64,000 nucleotides of DNA, from positions 31,001-95,000 of the forward strand of contig JAQFVV010001071.1 of NCBI GenBank assembly GCA_028023455.1, given 5' to 3'. Below are positions 12,586 through 28,619 of the stretch, in pieces. The position numbers were made by a program, and so were the translations under genes. This DNA comes from Epiperipatus broadwayi. Lineage: Eukaryota; Onychophora; Udeonychophora; Euonychophora; Peripatidae. Every line of letters begins with the position of its first letter. The first letter of the stretch is position 1. Under the pieces are notes generated by a model, which did not search any database, had not been told where the DNA came from, and saw only the letters and a program-made list of their open reading frames with translations.

Positions 12586-15500
12586 ATATATATATATATA
12601 ATAAGTCATTAATATCTATAATTAATGTGTGATAACAAACACATTGATATATGTTTGTCTATATCAAAGTCAAATATATAGTTAAATTTAAAGGTTTAAA
12701 AAGCTTTCAGCATGATACGTTTTGCTAATTGTTATATAAAACTATATTTGTGCGAAAGAATGCAATATGTGTTCAGTCATGCTATGGTATGTTTAATTAA
12801 TAATTTTTTTCTCATTCAAAACAAACAGAACTTTTACAATTTTTATTCTTTATAGATCAATATTGCGTTCATATTCCTTTTTATGATTAAAGAAACTCCT
12901 ACTCTCCGATTTGTAATACCTGCAATAGATTACTCTTAGATATATAAAAAATTAAAATCAATTAGGAAAATCTTAATAAACTTTGAAAAAAATCGAAAAG
13001 ATAAAAATAGATATAAAAGTAATTCATTAATGATTTCCAGATTTGTTAATCCCAAATAAAATGTGAATATAATTTTTATTCTCAAAGAAAGAAGATAGGT
13101 AAAAATATAAATAATAATGGTTATAATCAGTATTAGTAACCACTAGCAATTGGATAGGGCCATTTCAACTCCAAGATAAAAATATTAAAAAAGATATAAA
13201 TAAATAATAATAATAAAAACAACAATAACAACAATAACACTAAAGATGAGATATGCAATGGCTATGTAAACCAATCTATGAAACACAAATGTATAGCTTA
13301 CAGAACAGTTAGCCTATTTTTCTGTTATAAGATCTTTTGCAATATTGTCCTTAAACTTCTTCTGCACAAAAGTTTTCTTTCTGAAGTATTTCACTGCCAA
13401 ATTTAATTGTAGCTCTCGTTGGATAGAAAATTGGATTAAAGAGATGATTTATTTGAAATGCAAAAGGTGATATTAATCAAAAATTAAATAATGTAAAATT
13501 GAGTAAATACTAGAATCATTACATATAATAGTTTGAAGTTATGATTATAGATTATTAACCCGTAAAAGCCAAAACCGATTATCATTTGAATATTTAAATC
13601 TGTTATAGACTCATATACAAATGTAATTCTTTTATTATATATTTAAATAAAACGATCAAAAAGGTGATATTTTAGAACACTTCTAAGCAAATATAAATAA
13701 ATAAGATTGTAAGCGGACATCCAGTTAAAAAGTCAGATCATTCTTTTCCCATTATATGGGTATCCAGATAAAATCTTTTTCAGGTGGGCTAGAGTTTTGG
13801 ACACTTAATAAAACATGCTAGAATTAAAAATATAAATTTTATTGATTATTTAGAAAATATCATTTGGTTTTAAAGAATGAAATCACTCACCCATCAAACT
13901 TATGCATATAATGTTTTAGCCAGTGTTAAAAACATCCAGCATGCTTCATCTAGGGAGACACAATTTTTCTTATTTACAAATTTATATGGACAAGTAAATA
14001 TTCTTACTCCAGTGAGAAATATATGTAATAAGCAAAACTGCACTATAATTTACAGTTGTTTGGAATATTTGATTATTCATACAGATTTATAAATGAGAAA
14101 AATTGTCTCGGTTTAGATATATGCATTTGGATATCTTAACTGTAGTTAAAGCATTGTATATTTTAGTTTGATGAGTGTTTTCACAATCTAAATAATAGAC
14201 TTGCTGATAGTTTTAGCATATTTATCAGGTGTTCAAACTGCTAGTTTACTTAAACCAGATCCGTTTCATTTGAAATAAATATATATATAGTTGGAAAAAA
14301 CCAAGATTTTTATTTGCTTAGAAGTACTCTAAAAAATCTACATTTCTGATTATCTACTATAAATTAAAGTGCAAATTTTGTTTATTATATATACGTATAC
14401 TGAAATAGTTTTCACAAAATCATGGTCAAATTAAAAAAAAAAGCACAGGGCAGATAAGCTTAATAAAATATTAAACATATTACATAATGAAATTTAATTA
14501 AACCAAGGCTTAAATAAAGCAATTAAACAATTATATTTTTCAGATAAGTAACCTTTAGTTTAAATGAAGTTTGTGTCAACATGAAATTATTTTTAGTTTA
14601 ATATTAAAAACAATGTTAAAAGCAGTGAAAATGTATTAAAACAATAAAATAGTTTTAAAACTTTTTTTTTTTAAAGCTTAGGTTTTAATGAAAATATATG
14701 AACAATTTCTGCTATAATGCTAAAAATGGAATGAGTAAATTAAGAATTCAAATAAAGTTCATGACAAAATAAAAGTATTTTTAACTTAATATTTATAAAA
14801 ACCATTGTTGAAAAACCAAAATTTTAAAATAATTAAATAATTAAACAAACACATTACCATTTAATAATGTAATGCAAACAACTAACAACTATAACACTGA
14901 AATAAAAAAAGACTAAAGCAATGAAAACTAATATTATGGTAAATGCCATTGGCTAACCAAATACATACATATCGTTCTAACGTTTTGTGTTTTATTATAT
15001 GGATTTTTAAAAAAAAATAATTCTATGATTGTGCAGTATAATAATTTTAATCATAATTTAAAAAAATGGAATTAGAAAATTAATGTAACATCTGAAAATA
15101 CATAATTTTGAAATAGAGGGCAATACGATTATCAAAGTTTCCTGTTCTGGGTAAGAAATATCTTTTTAAAAAGTATGGATGAAATTAGATATACAACATA
15201 GTATTTTTATATTACACAATTCATATTATAATATGAAAATACGTTCAATGTGAAGCCTCCACTTAGTTACATTTAATCATCTGAAAAAAAGTAAAAATTG
15301 TTTTTTAACACCATTAAAAAGGTCCAGTGTAAATATAGTATTTTCCTTTTAGATGAGAAATTCAAAATATACTTAAAATTGATGCCATTAGAAGTTTAAT
15401 ATTCATTTTCTAAAATAAATGATTTTTTGTGCTCTTTCTTAAATTATGCTTTGATACTAATTTTACACAATATTTTAAATTTATTTTGTGACAATAAACT

Positions 15501-17517
15501 ACTATATATAGTAGACACCTTCTAAATGGTAAATTATGATAATATAAGAGACTCAGAATATCAAAAAATTTCCAAAATAGTCAAAGTGGGAAAAATAAAA
15601 TATGTGCTATTATTAAATGTGATGCTCTTTATAATTACTATATATATATATATTCTTATTGGCTTATAAATGTCACCTGGATTTGAATACCAAGTTGTGG
15701 TCAATGATAGAATAGATATATTAACTAGTATTCTATGACGATCTTAAATACATGTATTAACATTATTATTACTGCTTTTTGTTTATGCATTAATTGTATA
15801 AAAATCGATAATTAAAACATTAAAGGCTTCGATTCATTTTTATTTATTATTCTAAAAGATGATTATTTTATATATTCATACAAAAAAGAACTTGTTTTTT
15901 ATACTTCATATTATGTTATAGTTTCTAACTTCAAATAATGAATAAATTTTTAGCAGAATGTAGAAAAGTTTACAAATTTTATATTTTCATTAAATTTTTA
16001 TGAATGTCTTTTGTCGAGTTTTATTTTCGTTTTACTTTTGAAGACTATGGTCAACAAATAAATAAAAGATTTTAAATTATTTAACTGCGGTTTGTTTGAG
16101 CTCAATTTTGATTCGAATGTTTATTTTATTTCAAAGATTTAAAAATTGACTGTAATCATAAAAATGATTAAAACAACTATTTATTTACCATGTACTTACA
16201 TATATGTACATGCCATCAATGCAGAGATATCGATTTTTAATCAACAAATCGCTAATAAAAACCAGAAACATGCATATACATTATTACAAGCTTTATTAAA
16301 TAACAAATAGATTACTGAGGGAAGCACATAAACAAAACAAGAATATATATTCTCATATATTCATTATTGATTTGAACCAATTGGCTGTACAAGATCTTTT
16401 AATAATAAAATATTAATTATTTTACTGCAAATTCAATTTTTAAAGCTTTTTTTTTTATTTTCAGAATGCACTTATAGTAAATATATAGCAGAATATCTGT
16501 ACCTGTAGTCCCTACGTGGCATAATTTTTGTAGCTATAATAATGCGCAACTGTAATTTAATTACGATTTGACAGAAATACTTTCTTCCAATATATTAATC
16601 GCTATTAAATTTGACATGTTATATGCATTAAACTATTTTTCATTCTCTTAAATTAAAAACACTGAAGTAATACCTTCTTCAGCATACCAATGTTAATTAC
16701 ATTGGGTCAATTATATTTTTAGTTTGTTTGAATAAAGAAATAAAACATGATAAGATTTTACAAGTTTTAACTACAAAGTTTTAAAATGATTCAAATAAAT
16801 TTTCTATTTAAAAATTTATACAATTCTGTTTTTTTCTTTATCAATGTTTTATTTCGAAGATAATTGGTAACTTCTTTTTTTTAAATGGTTTCTAATACTT
16901 ATTTTAAAATATTCTATTGCAATTTTAAAATACTGTTGTTTTATTCAACATCTTTTTTATTTATATAACTCCCCTCCACAACATTGGAATAAGAGTGCTT
17001 GGGAGCATAAAGTTGAATTATCTATATTTTATATTTTCCAGTAAATTGCAATAGTTAACCTTGTTGTTTTTGTCTAATACAACAATTTCCAGGAGTCATT
17101 TTTTCATTCCCTATTTGCATTGATTTCTGCTTTTATAGCAAAATGCATGATAACCTTTTAAATCAAATATCCATTATTTTTTTTGAAATGTTCAATATAA
17201 TATGATAATTCTTTTTTTAATTCATCTAATATTCTTTACATAAAAGTGACTTACAATTTTGATGGCCAAATGCTTAGATCTACTGCTTTACACAACTAGT
17301 TTTTTGTTTGAATGATGATATTGCAGCAACTACAGAATGAAAATCACATTTTTGTAAATATTTGCCATATGTCTTAGTTTACAAAATATTTTATCAAACA
17401 TATAAATATAGACTTATGAATAAAACAATCACACAATCTCAAAGCATTGACAATTACATATTCCATAAAACAATTATAAATTTGACCAGAAAACATTAAT
17501 AACAATTAAAACATCCC
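12586..17517. other. AT-rich DNA with old repeats, no gene
   Basis: No coding region could be supported. A diverged dispersed repeat lies at 13110-13400. The 71-codon frame at 13877-14092 has no motif I recognise and no splice or promoter context. The rest is low-complexity A/T with short TA tracts (14280, 15640). Confidence 0.5.
13110..13400. repeat. Dispersed repeat shared with 2130-2420
   Basis: It carries TGGATAGGGCCATTTCAACT and CCAAGATAAAAA, an (AAT)n/(AAC)n tract, AACACTAAAGATGAG, then TTTTGCAATATTGTCCTTAA and CTTCTGCACAAAAG. Order and spacing follow the copy at 2130-2420. Probably a SINE or LINE tail. Confidence 0.4.
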
Positions 17518-17554
17518 CATATATATATATATATATATGGTTCTTCCATATTTT

Positions 17555-17738
17555 CCAACCGATGATGTATTGCCCTGAAGCCATATCAGTCTGACCTTGT
17601 GATCTTTAAGATAATGTCTCCAAGTGATTTACAGACAAATGCAATAGCTAAAATTTGTCTGCAGATCACATGGACCTGGCACGTTAAAGATTGCAATATC
17701 AGACTGATATGGCTTCAGGGCAATACATCATCGGTTGG
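17555..17738. mobile_element. Compound foldback element, 40-bp perfect terminal inverted repeats
   Basis: Arms 17555-17594 and 17699-17738 are exact reverse complements over 40 bp, starting CCAACCGATGATG. Inside, a second hairpin is formed by AGACAAAT and ATTTGTCT (about 17632-17659), and a third weak pair by GTGATCTTTAA and GTTAAAGATTGC. A (TA)n tract abuts the left side at 17518. At 184 bp with no coding capacity, it is a MITE-like or snap-back element, or a structured RNA precursor. Confidence 0.75.
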
Positions 17739-18944
17739 CAAATACTAAAAAAAAAAAAAATGTACATGCATGCGTCAAAATAATTTAGAAATTAAAAGTA
17801 ATTAATATAATAATAATTGTATAATTATTATAGTAATTCTATAATTGCATAAATATGTACATTTTTTTTAAATTTAAAATAAATATACAAATAAAGAACC
17901 CTTTCCTGATTTAATGCAAATCTGGCATTATTAAAAGTGAACTGGACAATTAATTAAAATGGTCTAACAAAAAAAAATTTAAAAAAAATGTACTTGTATG
18001 AAAAAATTATATTATCTTTACAAATTTTGCAATGTGATTTAACTCAGTTATTCATGTTAAAAATATATAAAACAGGTTCTAGTCTAAAAACAAACTATAT
18101 TATAATTTATAAAACCACTTTATATTATGCTCAATTATAAAATACAGTGCATGGTGCTGGAATTGGTGGGGGCCTCCAATGTTTTTGATGAGCCAAAGGC
18201 TCAGCATACACCTATATCAGACATTGTATTACTCTCATAGCTGTAATTTTTATAATTGCCGATGAATTTACGGAAAAAATTTTTCTGTATGATATAATTC
18301 AGAAATTAAAAATAAAATTAATTAATTGTAATTTTTATAATTGCAGAATAATTTACAAAATAATATACATCAAAATGGCATTATTTATTAAAAACAAAAA
18401 TGAAAATTACTTACAAATAGTATCCATTGCGGTGGACTAGTAGCAAAAGACAAACAAATGACAAAATTTCCCAAAGCTCTCTCTGATTTTTAAATCTCGC
18501 AGGTCAAAAAATTCCAAAAATTGGATTAATCATGTCAGTGTCTTGGTTGACATAACAACATTGTCATCTTATCATCGATGATGTTTGCCGGAAGGAAAAT
18601 CAGTAAGTATAAAACGTCATCGTTGAGTAATCCTTAAGTACCATATATATATATTTTACAATGACTTAACAGAAGTTTAATAAAAATCACCAGGCTTCAG
18701 AGCAATATAAATTAAATTCTCAGAGATGAAAGTCTATAAACTCAGTAACTTTCCCTATGCATGGTAGAGAGTAATCAATTTATGTTTATTTGCATGTTAT
18801 CATTGACATAAAACATCTGCAACAAGAAGGTATAAAAGAATTTGATCTATTCAAGTTTCTTTAAAGCTTATAAAGCTTAGTCAAAAAATTAACATGTTTT
18901 TTTTCAATTAATAGTATTTTTTTGTGGTTCTATATATACCAATA
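17739..18944. other. AT-rich DNA with a small GC-richer island
   Basis: A short island at 18150-18235 (GGAATTGGTGGGGGCCTCC) and another at 18480-18620 stand out by base composition. No frame or RNA fold could be supported there. Near 18240-18355 the phrase TGTAATTTTTATAATTGC occurs twice about 95 bp apart, a weak local duplication. Confidence 0.45.
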
Positions 18945-19810
18945 CACTTACCCAAATGCTTGACTATTTAGTTAATATTATGACAAATTTTAGCCTGGGG
19001 AAATGATTAACTGTTCTTTAATGACCAATGGGAAACTGTGTACAAGGTGGAATAACTATACAAAATGTTACTCTATTTGATAGTAGTCACAGATAATGAT
19101 TAGACTGAAACTTATATCTTCATGCAGATCTAGTCATATTTCCTGATTATTTTGCTTTCCACATTTATAATATTATTCTGATGTGAATATTAAAATAATA
19201 TACTTATATATCAGGTGAGAAAATTTATGACATCTATGCTTAATACAACAACATCAGAATATAAACAATATAACATTATTTATGTTTACATATTTACTTA
19301 ATCAATTAAATATAGAATATATCTTACAGAAATTTAACATTCAAAATTGATTTAAGAAATCAATCAAAATTATATATATACATTACTTTTCATAAACTTG
19401 GTCAATTTCTTAGTCTTAAAGTTAACCATAAAATAATAACTTTAAATATTTTAAAATTAATGTTTTTATTCTATTATATCTCTTAATTTAAATATATAAC
19501 CAAGAGAGAAAAAAATATTAATATATTAATTTTAACTTAAATAGAAAATGAGTATTTTGCAAAACAAAATTTCTTTTGATGTCATAATTCAAATTATTAA
19601 TTATTTAATAAAAGTCAGTTAACCCCTACAAAAATTCTTTTATTTTGTTTTTCTGTTGAACTCAACACATTTTAGACATTAGTGCCAATTTAACAATGAG
19701 CTCTTTGGCTATAATAAATGCCTCATTATAGTTTTACATCTAAATTAAAAATAATTAAATCTAATGATTTTTTTTTTTAGAAACATTAAGTTTCTTTTTA
19801 TAGCTATGCT
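18945..19810. repeat. Dispersed repeat, part A (copy 1)
   Basis: About 860 bp collinear with 45510-46340. Shared landmarks include GACTATTTAGTTA/AATTATTTAGTTA, GGGAAATGATTA, AATGACCAA, GATAATGAT.AGACTGAAACT, TATATTTCCTGAT.ATT, ATATAAACAATATAACAT and AAATTTCTTTTGATGT. Neither copy has a shared reading frame, so the family is non-coding here. The repeat continues as part B (24600-25160) but is split by the X1 insertion. Confidence 0.75.
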
Positions 19811-24587
<4,777 letters not shown>

Positions 24588-24599
24588 ATATATATATAT

Positions 24600-25160
24600 T
24601 CTTTTTCCTCAGTGATTTCATCTTGCATCTAATTATTGAGTTTTGTTACTTCCACAAATAAGATCCAACATTAGCAGATATAATTAAGCATTATTCAGTA
24701 TTATTAAGACATTATTATCACAGCTCTATAAAAAAGTTACATTTTCAGAAAGATGAAGCCAACATTTTAAATAAATTTTTATCCTATCATTAAAAATACA
24801 CATACACACACATATATATATGAATATACAAAAATCCAAATCATTTTCCCAACTGCTAATTTATGAGTACCAATAAAAAGAGTGTTCTCAACAAAAATTT
24901 ATAGCAAATGATAACTTGTTTTTCTCTTTGTCTTGCAAACATTCAAATTCCATGACAATCATAAACCAAAACAAAAACAAATAATAGGGATTTACAAATA
25001 TGAAAAACATTAAATATAGAGGTGAACAACATTATTAAAGGGGGTAGGTATTTAGTGTTAATTTTATATTGAATCAAATTGTTTGAATTAACTTGCATTT
25101 GTTCTATTATTTTTTTTTATTAATATTTGGAAAATAATTAATTTTATTTTTATAATTATT
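24600..25160. repeat. Dispersed repeat, part B (copy 1)
   Basis: Collinear with 46350-46985. Shared blocks are TCCTCAGTGATTTC, TAATTATTGAGTTTTGTTAC, CCAACATTAGCAGATATAAT, TCAGAAAGATGAAGCCA and GAAAATAATTAATTTTATTT. Copy 2 has an extra segment of about 115 bp (46572-46690). Non-coding. Confidence 0.75.
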
Positions 25161-25272
25161 ATTTTAATTTCAGATTTTTTTTCTTCACCATTAATAACTA
25201 TGTAAGATTTAATACGCTTGACGTATATAGTGAAATTAAATTCATAAAAATTGCATTAATATTTCTTAAGGC
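25161..25272. other. AT-rich spacer
   Basis: Nothing recognisable between repeat part B and the palindrome. Confidence 0.5.
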
Positions 25273-25353
25273 GAAGCGCTTTCAGAGCTTTCATCTCCAT
25301 ATTCATAGCCTTGAAGGCTATGAATATGGAGATGAAAGCTCTGAAAGCGTTTT
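25273..25353. repeat. Perfect 73-bp palindrome
   Basis: Positions 25277-25312 and 25314-25349 are exact reverse complements around a single central G at 25313. G-T and A-T pairs extend the pairing to 25273/25353. The arm starts CGCTTTCAGAGC. There is effectively no loop, so as DNA it is a cruciform former and as RNA a near-perfect duplex. It is GC-richer than its surroundings. The origin could be a foldback element or hairpin-mediated inverted duplication. Confidence 0.85.
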
Positions 25354-25745
25354 ATAAAATTATATATCATCTTTGGTATAAGTAACATTATCTAAAATTT
25401 TGTCATATTCAATGTTATTAATAATTTTTTTGTAAAAATATTAAACATAAAATTATTCATTAAACTTGATATCTATTCACAACCCTAGATTAGATAAAGA
25501 AATCCATAACCAAGAATAATCATACAAAACAACCTTGAACACTGAGAGAATTATCTCAATTAAGTACAATATGAAATACAAACATACTAATAATAATATG
25601 CACAAGTAAAGCATTGTTCTAATTCCAAGTCTTAAAAGAAATGGTTCATAACCCAAGACTATATTAACTGTTCATAAATAAAATCACAATCTTGCCTTAC
25701 TCACTTTAAAGCTTGGAGATTAATAAATAAATATATATATATATA
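25354..25745. other. AT-rich DNA ending in a TA tract
   Basis: No gene is visible. The TA tract at 25732-25745 forms the left border of the hammerhead array. Confidence 0.5.
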
Positions 25746-25885
25746 AAACAAAAATGCAAGTTAAAAAATTTGCTAACGCTTGTATTTATGTCCACAGATG
25801 GCGTTCTATCAAAAACACCGATCAAGCGTATGTTTTGTTTACATAAATGTCAGAGTAGTATTCACTATCTCTAACTATAATTCCA

Positions 25886-25929
25886 CTTTCAGATCATGAT
25901 TTCAAGCTATTTGCTATCATCAGTGAAAG
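25886..25929 (-). ncRNA. Hammerhead ribozyme 1 (type I), intact core
   Basis: Read on the minus strand: stem I CTTTCA, core CTGATGA, stem II AGC/GCT with loop AAATA, core GAAA, a short stem III (AT...AT around CATG), cleavage base C17, then TGAAAG, which pairs exactly with CTTTCA. Positions 10.1 and 11.1 are a T-T mismatch instead of the usual G-C pair, so activity may be modest. Confidence 0.85.
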
Positions 25930-26290
25930 ACAGGAATAAAGAAACTAGATCTAAACACAAACTCTGAGCGTTTATGAAACAATTTCTATTCAGCTTGCAA
26001 GTGTGAATTTTTTAGACCCGTAATGTCTTCAAACTCAGCATAGCAAACCAGATAGCTATATGGGTCTGATCTCAGTTCAGTATCACCACATAGTAGAAGC
26101 CTCTGCAATCTATATCATTGCAAGAAAAACCTCAAAGGTACATTTATGAAAAACAAAAATGCAAGTTAAAAAACTTGCTAACGCTTGTATTTATGTCCAC
26201 AGATGGCATTCTACCAAAAACACCGATCAAGTGTATGTTTTGTTTACATAAACGTCAGAGTAGTATTCACTATCCCTAACTATAATTCCA

Positions 26291-26334
26291 CTTTCAGATC
26301 ATGATTTCAAGCTATTTGCTACCATCAGTGAAAG
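26291..26334 (-). ncRNA. Hammerhead ribozyme 2, core substitution
   Basis: Same layout as motif 1 and 405 bp away, but the core reads CTGATGG in place of CTGATGA. Loss of the invariant A9 should strongly impair cleavage. Stem I and stem III are unchanged. Confidence 0.8.
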
Positions 26335-26782
26335 ACAGGAATAAAGAAACTAGATCTAAACACAAACTCTGAGCGTTTATGAAACAATTTCTATTCAGCT
26401 TGCAAGCGTGAATTTTTTAGACACGCAATGTCTTCAAACTCAGCATAGCAAAACAGATAGCTATATAAACAAAACATACGCTTGATCGGTGTTTTTGGTA
26501 GAACGCCATCTGTGGACATAAATGCAAGCGTTAGCAAGTTTTTTAACTTGCATTTTTGTTTTTCATAAATGTACCTTTGAGGTCTTTCTTGCAATGATAT
26601 AGATTGCAGAGGCTTCTACTATGTGGTGATGTTGAACTGAGATCAGACCCATATAGCTATCTGGTTTGCTATGCTGAGTTTGAAGACATTACGTGTCTAA
26701 AAAATTCACGCTTGCCAGCTGAATAGAAATTGTTTCATAAACGCTCAGAGTTTGTGCTTAGATCTAGTTTCTTTATTCCTGT

Positions 26783-26826
26783 CTTTCACTGATGATAGCA
26801 AATAGCTTGAAATCATGATCTGAAAG
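26783..26826 (+). ncRNA. Hammerhead ribozyme 3, intact core
   Basis: First plus-strand motif after the inversion: CTTTCA, CTGATGA, stem II, GAAA, TCATGATC and TGAAAG in order. Stem I is exactly complementary. Cleavage is predicted between 26820 (C) and 26821 (T). Confidence 0.85.
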
Positions 26827-27187
26827 TGGAATTATAGTTAGGGATAGTGAATACTACTCTGACGTTTATGTAAACAAAACATACGCTTGATCGGTGTTTT
26901 TGGTAGAACGCCATCTGTGGACATAAATACAAGCGTTAGCAAGTTTTTTAACTTGCATTTTTGTTTTTCATAAATGTACCTTTGAGGTCTTTCTTGCAAT
27001 GATATAGATTGCAGAGGCTTCTACTATGTGGTGATGCTGAACTGAGATCAGACCCATATAGCTATCTGGTTTGCTATGCTGAGTTTGAAGACATTACGTG
27101 TCTAAAAAATTCACGCTTGCAAGCTGAATAAAAATTGTTTCATAAACACTCAGAGTTTGTGTTTAGATCTAGTTTCTTTATTCCTGT

Positions 27188-27231
27188 CTTTCACTGATGA
27201 TAGCAAATAGCTTGAAATCATGATCTGAAAG
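27188..27231 (+). ncRNA. Hammerhead ribozyme 4, intact core
   Basis: Identical motif 405 bp after ribozyme 3. Cleavage is predicted after C27225, so cuts 3 and 4 would release a 405-nt monomer that could be circularised. Confidence 0.85.
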
Positions 27232-27593
27232 TGGAATTAATAGTTAGGGATAGTGAATACTACTCTGACGTTTATGTAAACAAAACGTACGCTTGATCGG
27301 TGTTTTTGGTAGAACGCCATCTGTGGACATAAATACAAGCGTTAGCAAGTTTTTTAACTTGCATTTTTGTTTTTCATAAATGTACCTTTGAGGTCTTTCT
27401 TGCAATGATATAGATTGCAGAGGCTTCTACTATGTGGTGATGCTGAACTGAGATCAGACTCATATAGCTATCTGGTTTGCTATGCTGAGTTTGAAGACAT
27501 TACGTGTCTAAAAAATTCACGCTTGCAAGCTGAATAGAAATTGTTTCATAAACGCTCAGAGTTTGTGTTTAGATCTAGTTTCTTTATTCCTGT

Positions 27594-27637
27594 CTTTCAC
27601 TGATGATAGCAAATAGCTTGAAATCATGATCTGAAAG
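27594..27637 (+). ncRNA. Hammerhead ribozyme 5, intact core
   Basis: Identical motif; spacing of 406 bp is explained by an extra A after the preceding motif (27240). Cleavage is predicted after C27631. Confidence 0.85.
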
Positions 27638-27998
27638 TGGAATTATAGTTAGAGATAGTGAATACTACTCTGACGTTTATGTAAACAAAACATACACTTG
27701 ATCGGTGGTTTTGGTAGAACGCCATCTGTGGACATAAATACAAGCGTTAGCAAGTTTTTTAACTTGCATTTTTGTTTTTCATAAATGTACCTTTGAGGTC
27801 TTTCTTGCAATGATATAGATTGCAGAGGCTTCTACTATGTGGTGATGCTGAACTGAGATCAGACCCATATAGCTATCTGGTTTGCTATGCTGAGTTTAAA
27901 GACATTACGTGTCTAAAAAATTCACGCTTGCAAGCTAAATAGAAATTGTTTCATAAACGCTCAGAGTTTGTGTTTAGATCTAGTTTCTTTATTCCTGT

Positions 27999-28042
27999 CT
28001 TTCACTGATGATAGCAAATAGCTTGAAATCATGATCTGAAAG
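27999..28042 (+). ncRNA. Hammerhead ribozyme 6, intact core
   Basis: Identical motif 405 bp after ribozyme 5. It is the last in the array; about 94 bp of the unit remain before the TA border. Confidence 0.85.
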
Positions 28043-28136
28043 TGGAATTATAGTTAGGGATAGTGAATACTACTCTGACATTTATGTAAACAAAACATAC
28101 GCTTGATCGGTGTTTTTGGTAGAACGCCATCTGTGG

Positions 28137-28525
28137 ATATATATATATATATTGTCAGAGTTATGCCTGATTCACTTTTGAGACTTAGATGTTGCTAAAT
28201 ATAAATATAATATGAGTGAGAATGATGTTGAGATAAAGAACTCTCTAAATATCATGAACATAATGTATACTCATAAGAATGATAACCCCCTCCATCCATT
28301 ATCTATATTGCAAGCAAAGCAATCAAACCTTAATACACTTTATAAATACTATATCTTGTGTTGGGAATGAAAGTATTAATTTATTATTAACACTCGTAAG
28401 AAAGCGCATGCACAATAGCTTGAAAGGCTGATCTTTAATGTATTACAATTTATAAACATAGCACTATATAAAAATAAATGCTTATTTACATAAATTAGTT
28501 TAGTTGTTTTTTAGTAGTCACATAC
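28137..28525. other. TA tract and unassigned AT-rich DNA
   Basis: A (TA)n tract at 28137-28152 is followed by sequence beginning TGTCAGAGTTATGCC. It could be a fragment of another TA-targeted insertion, but no second terminus is clear and no gene is visible. Confidence 0.35.
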
Positions 28526-28534
28526 AGTGTTTAT

Positions 28535-28576
<42 letters not shown>

Positions 28577-28584
28577 ATAAACAC

Positions 28585-28618
<34 letters not shown>

Positions 28619-28619
28619 A
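28526..28619. repeat. TA tract with inverted unique flanks, then a second TA tract
   Basis: AGTGTTTATCCA (28526-28537), about 36 bp of TA, then TGGATAAACACT (28574-28585): the unique flanks of the microsatellite are exact inverted copies. A second TA tract follows at 28590-28617. Confidence 0.8.

Larger units (their letters stand above)
25746..28136. mobile_element. Hammerhead-bearing tandem array (retrozyme/PLE-like), 405-bp unit
   Basis: About 5.9 units of a 405-bp repeat lie between two (TA)n tracts. From 25746 to about 26466, about 1.8 units run on the minus strand; from about 26467 to 28136, about 4.1 units run on the plus strand, so the blocks are inverted relative to each other. Each complete unit has one hammerhead motif, a strong hairpin (GCAAGTTTTTTAACTTGC) and the phrase GAACGCCATCTGTGG; the array ends exactly at CATCTGTGG. 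Units are almost identical. There is no coding capacity; frames crossing it, such as 26391-26594 minus, are chance. Known parallels are terminal repeats of Penelope-like elements, animal retrozymes (tandem DNA, circular RNA) and hammerhead satellites of newts and cave crickets. Confidence 0.85.

Noticed and set aside
26391-26594. 67-codon frame across the inversion in the hammerhead array
   Set aside because: It spans a repeat junction, is not kept in the other units, and overlaps ribozyme sequence.
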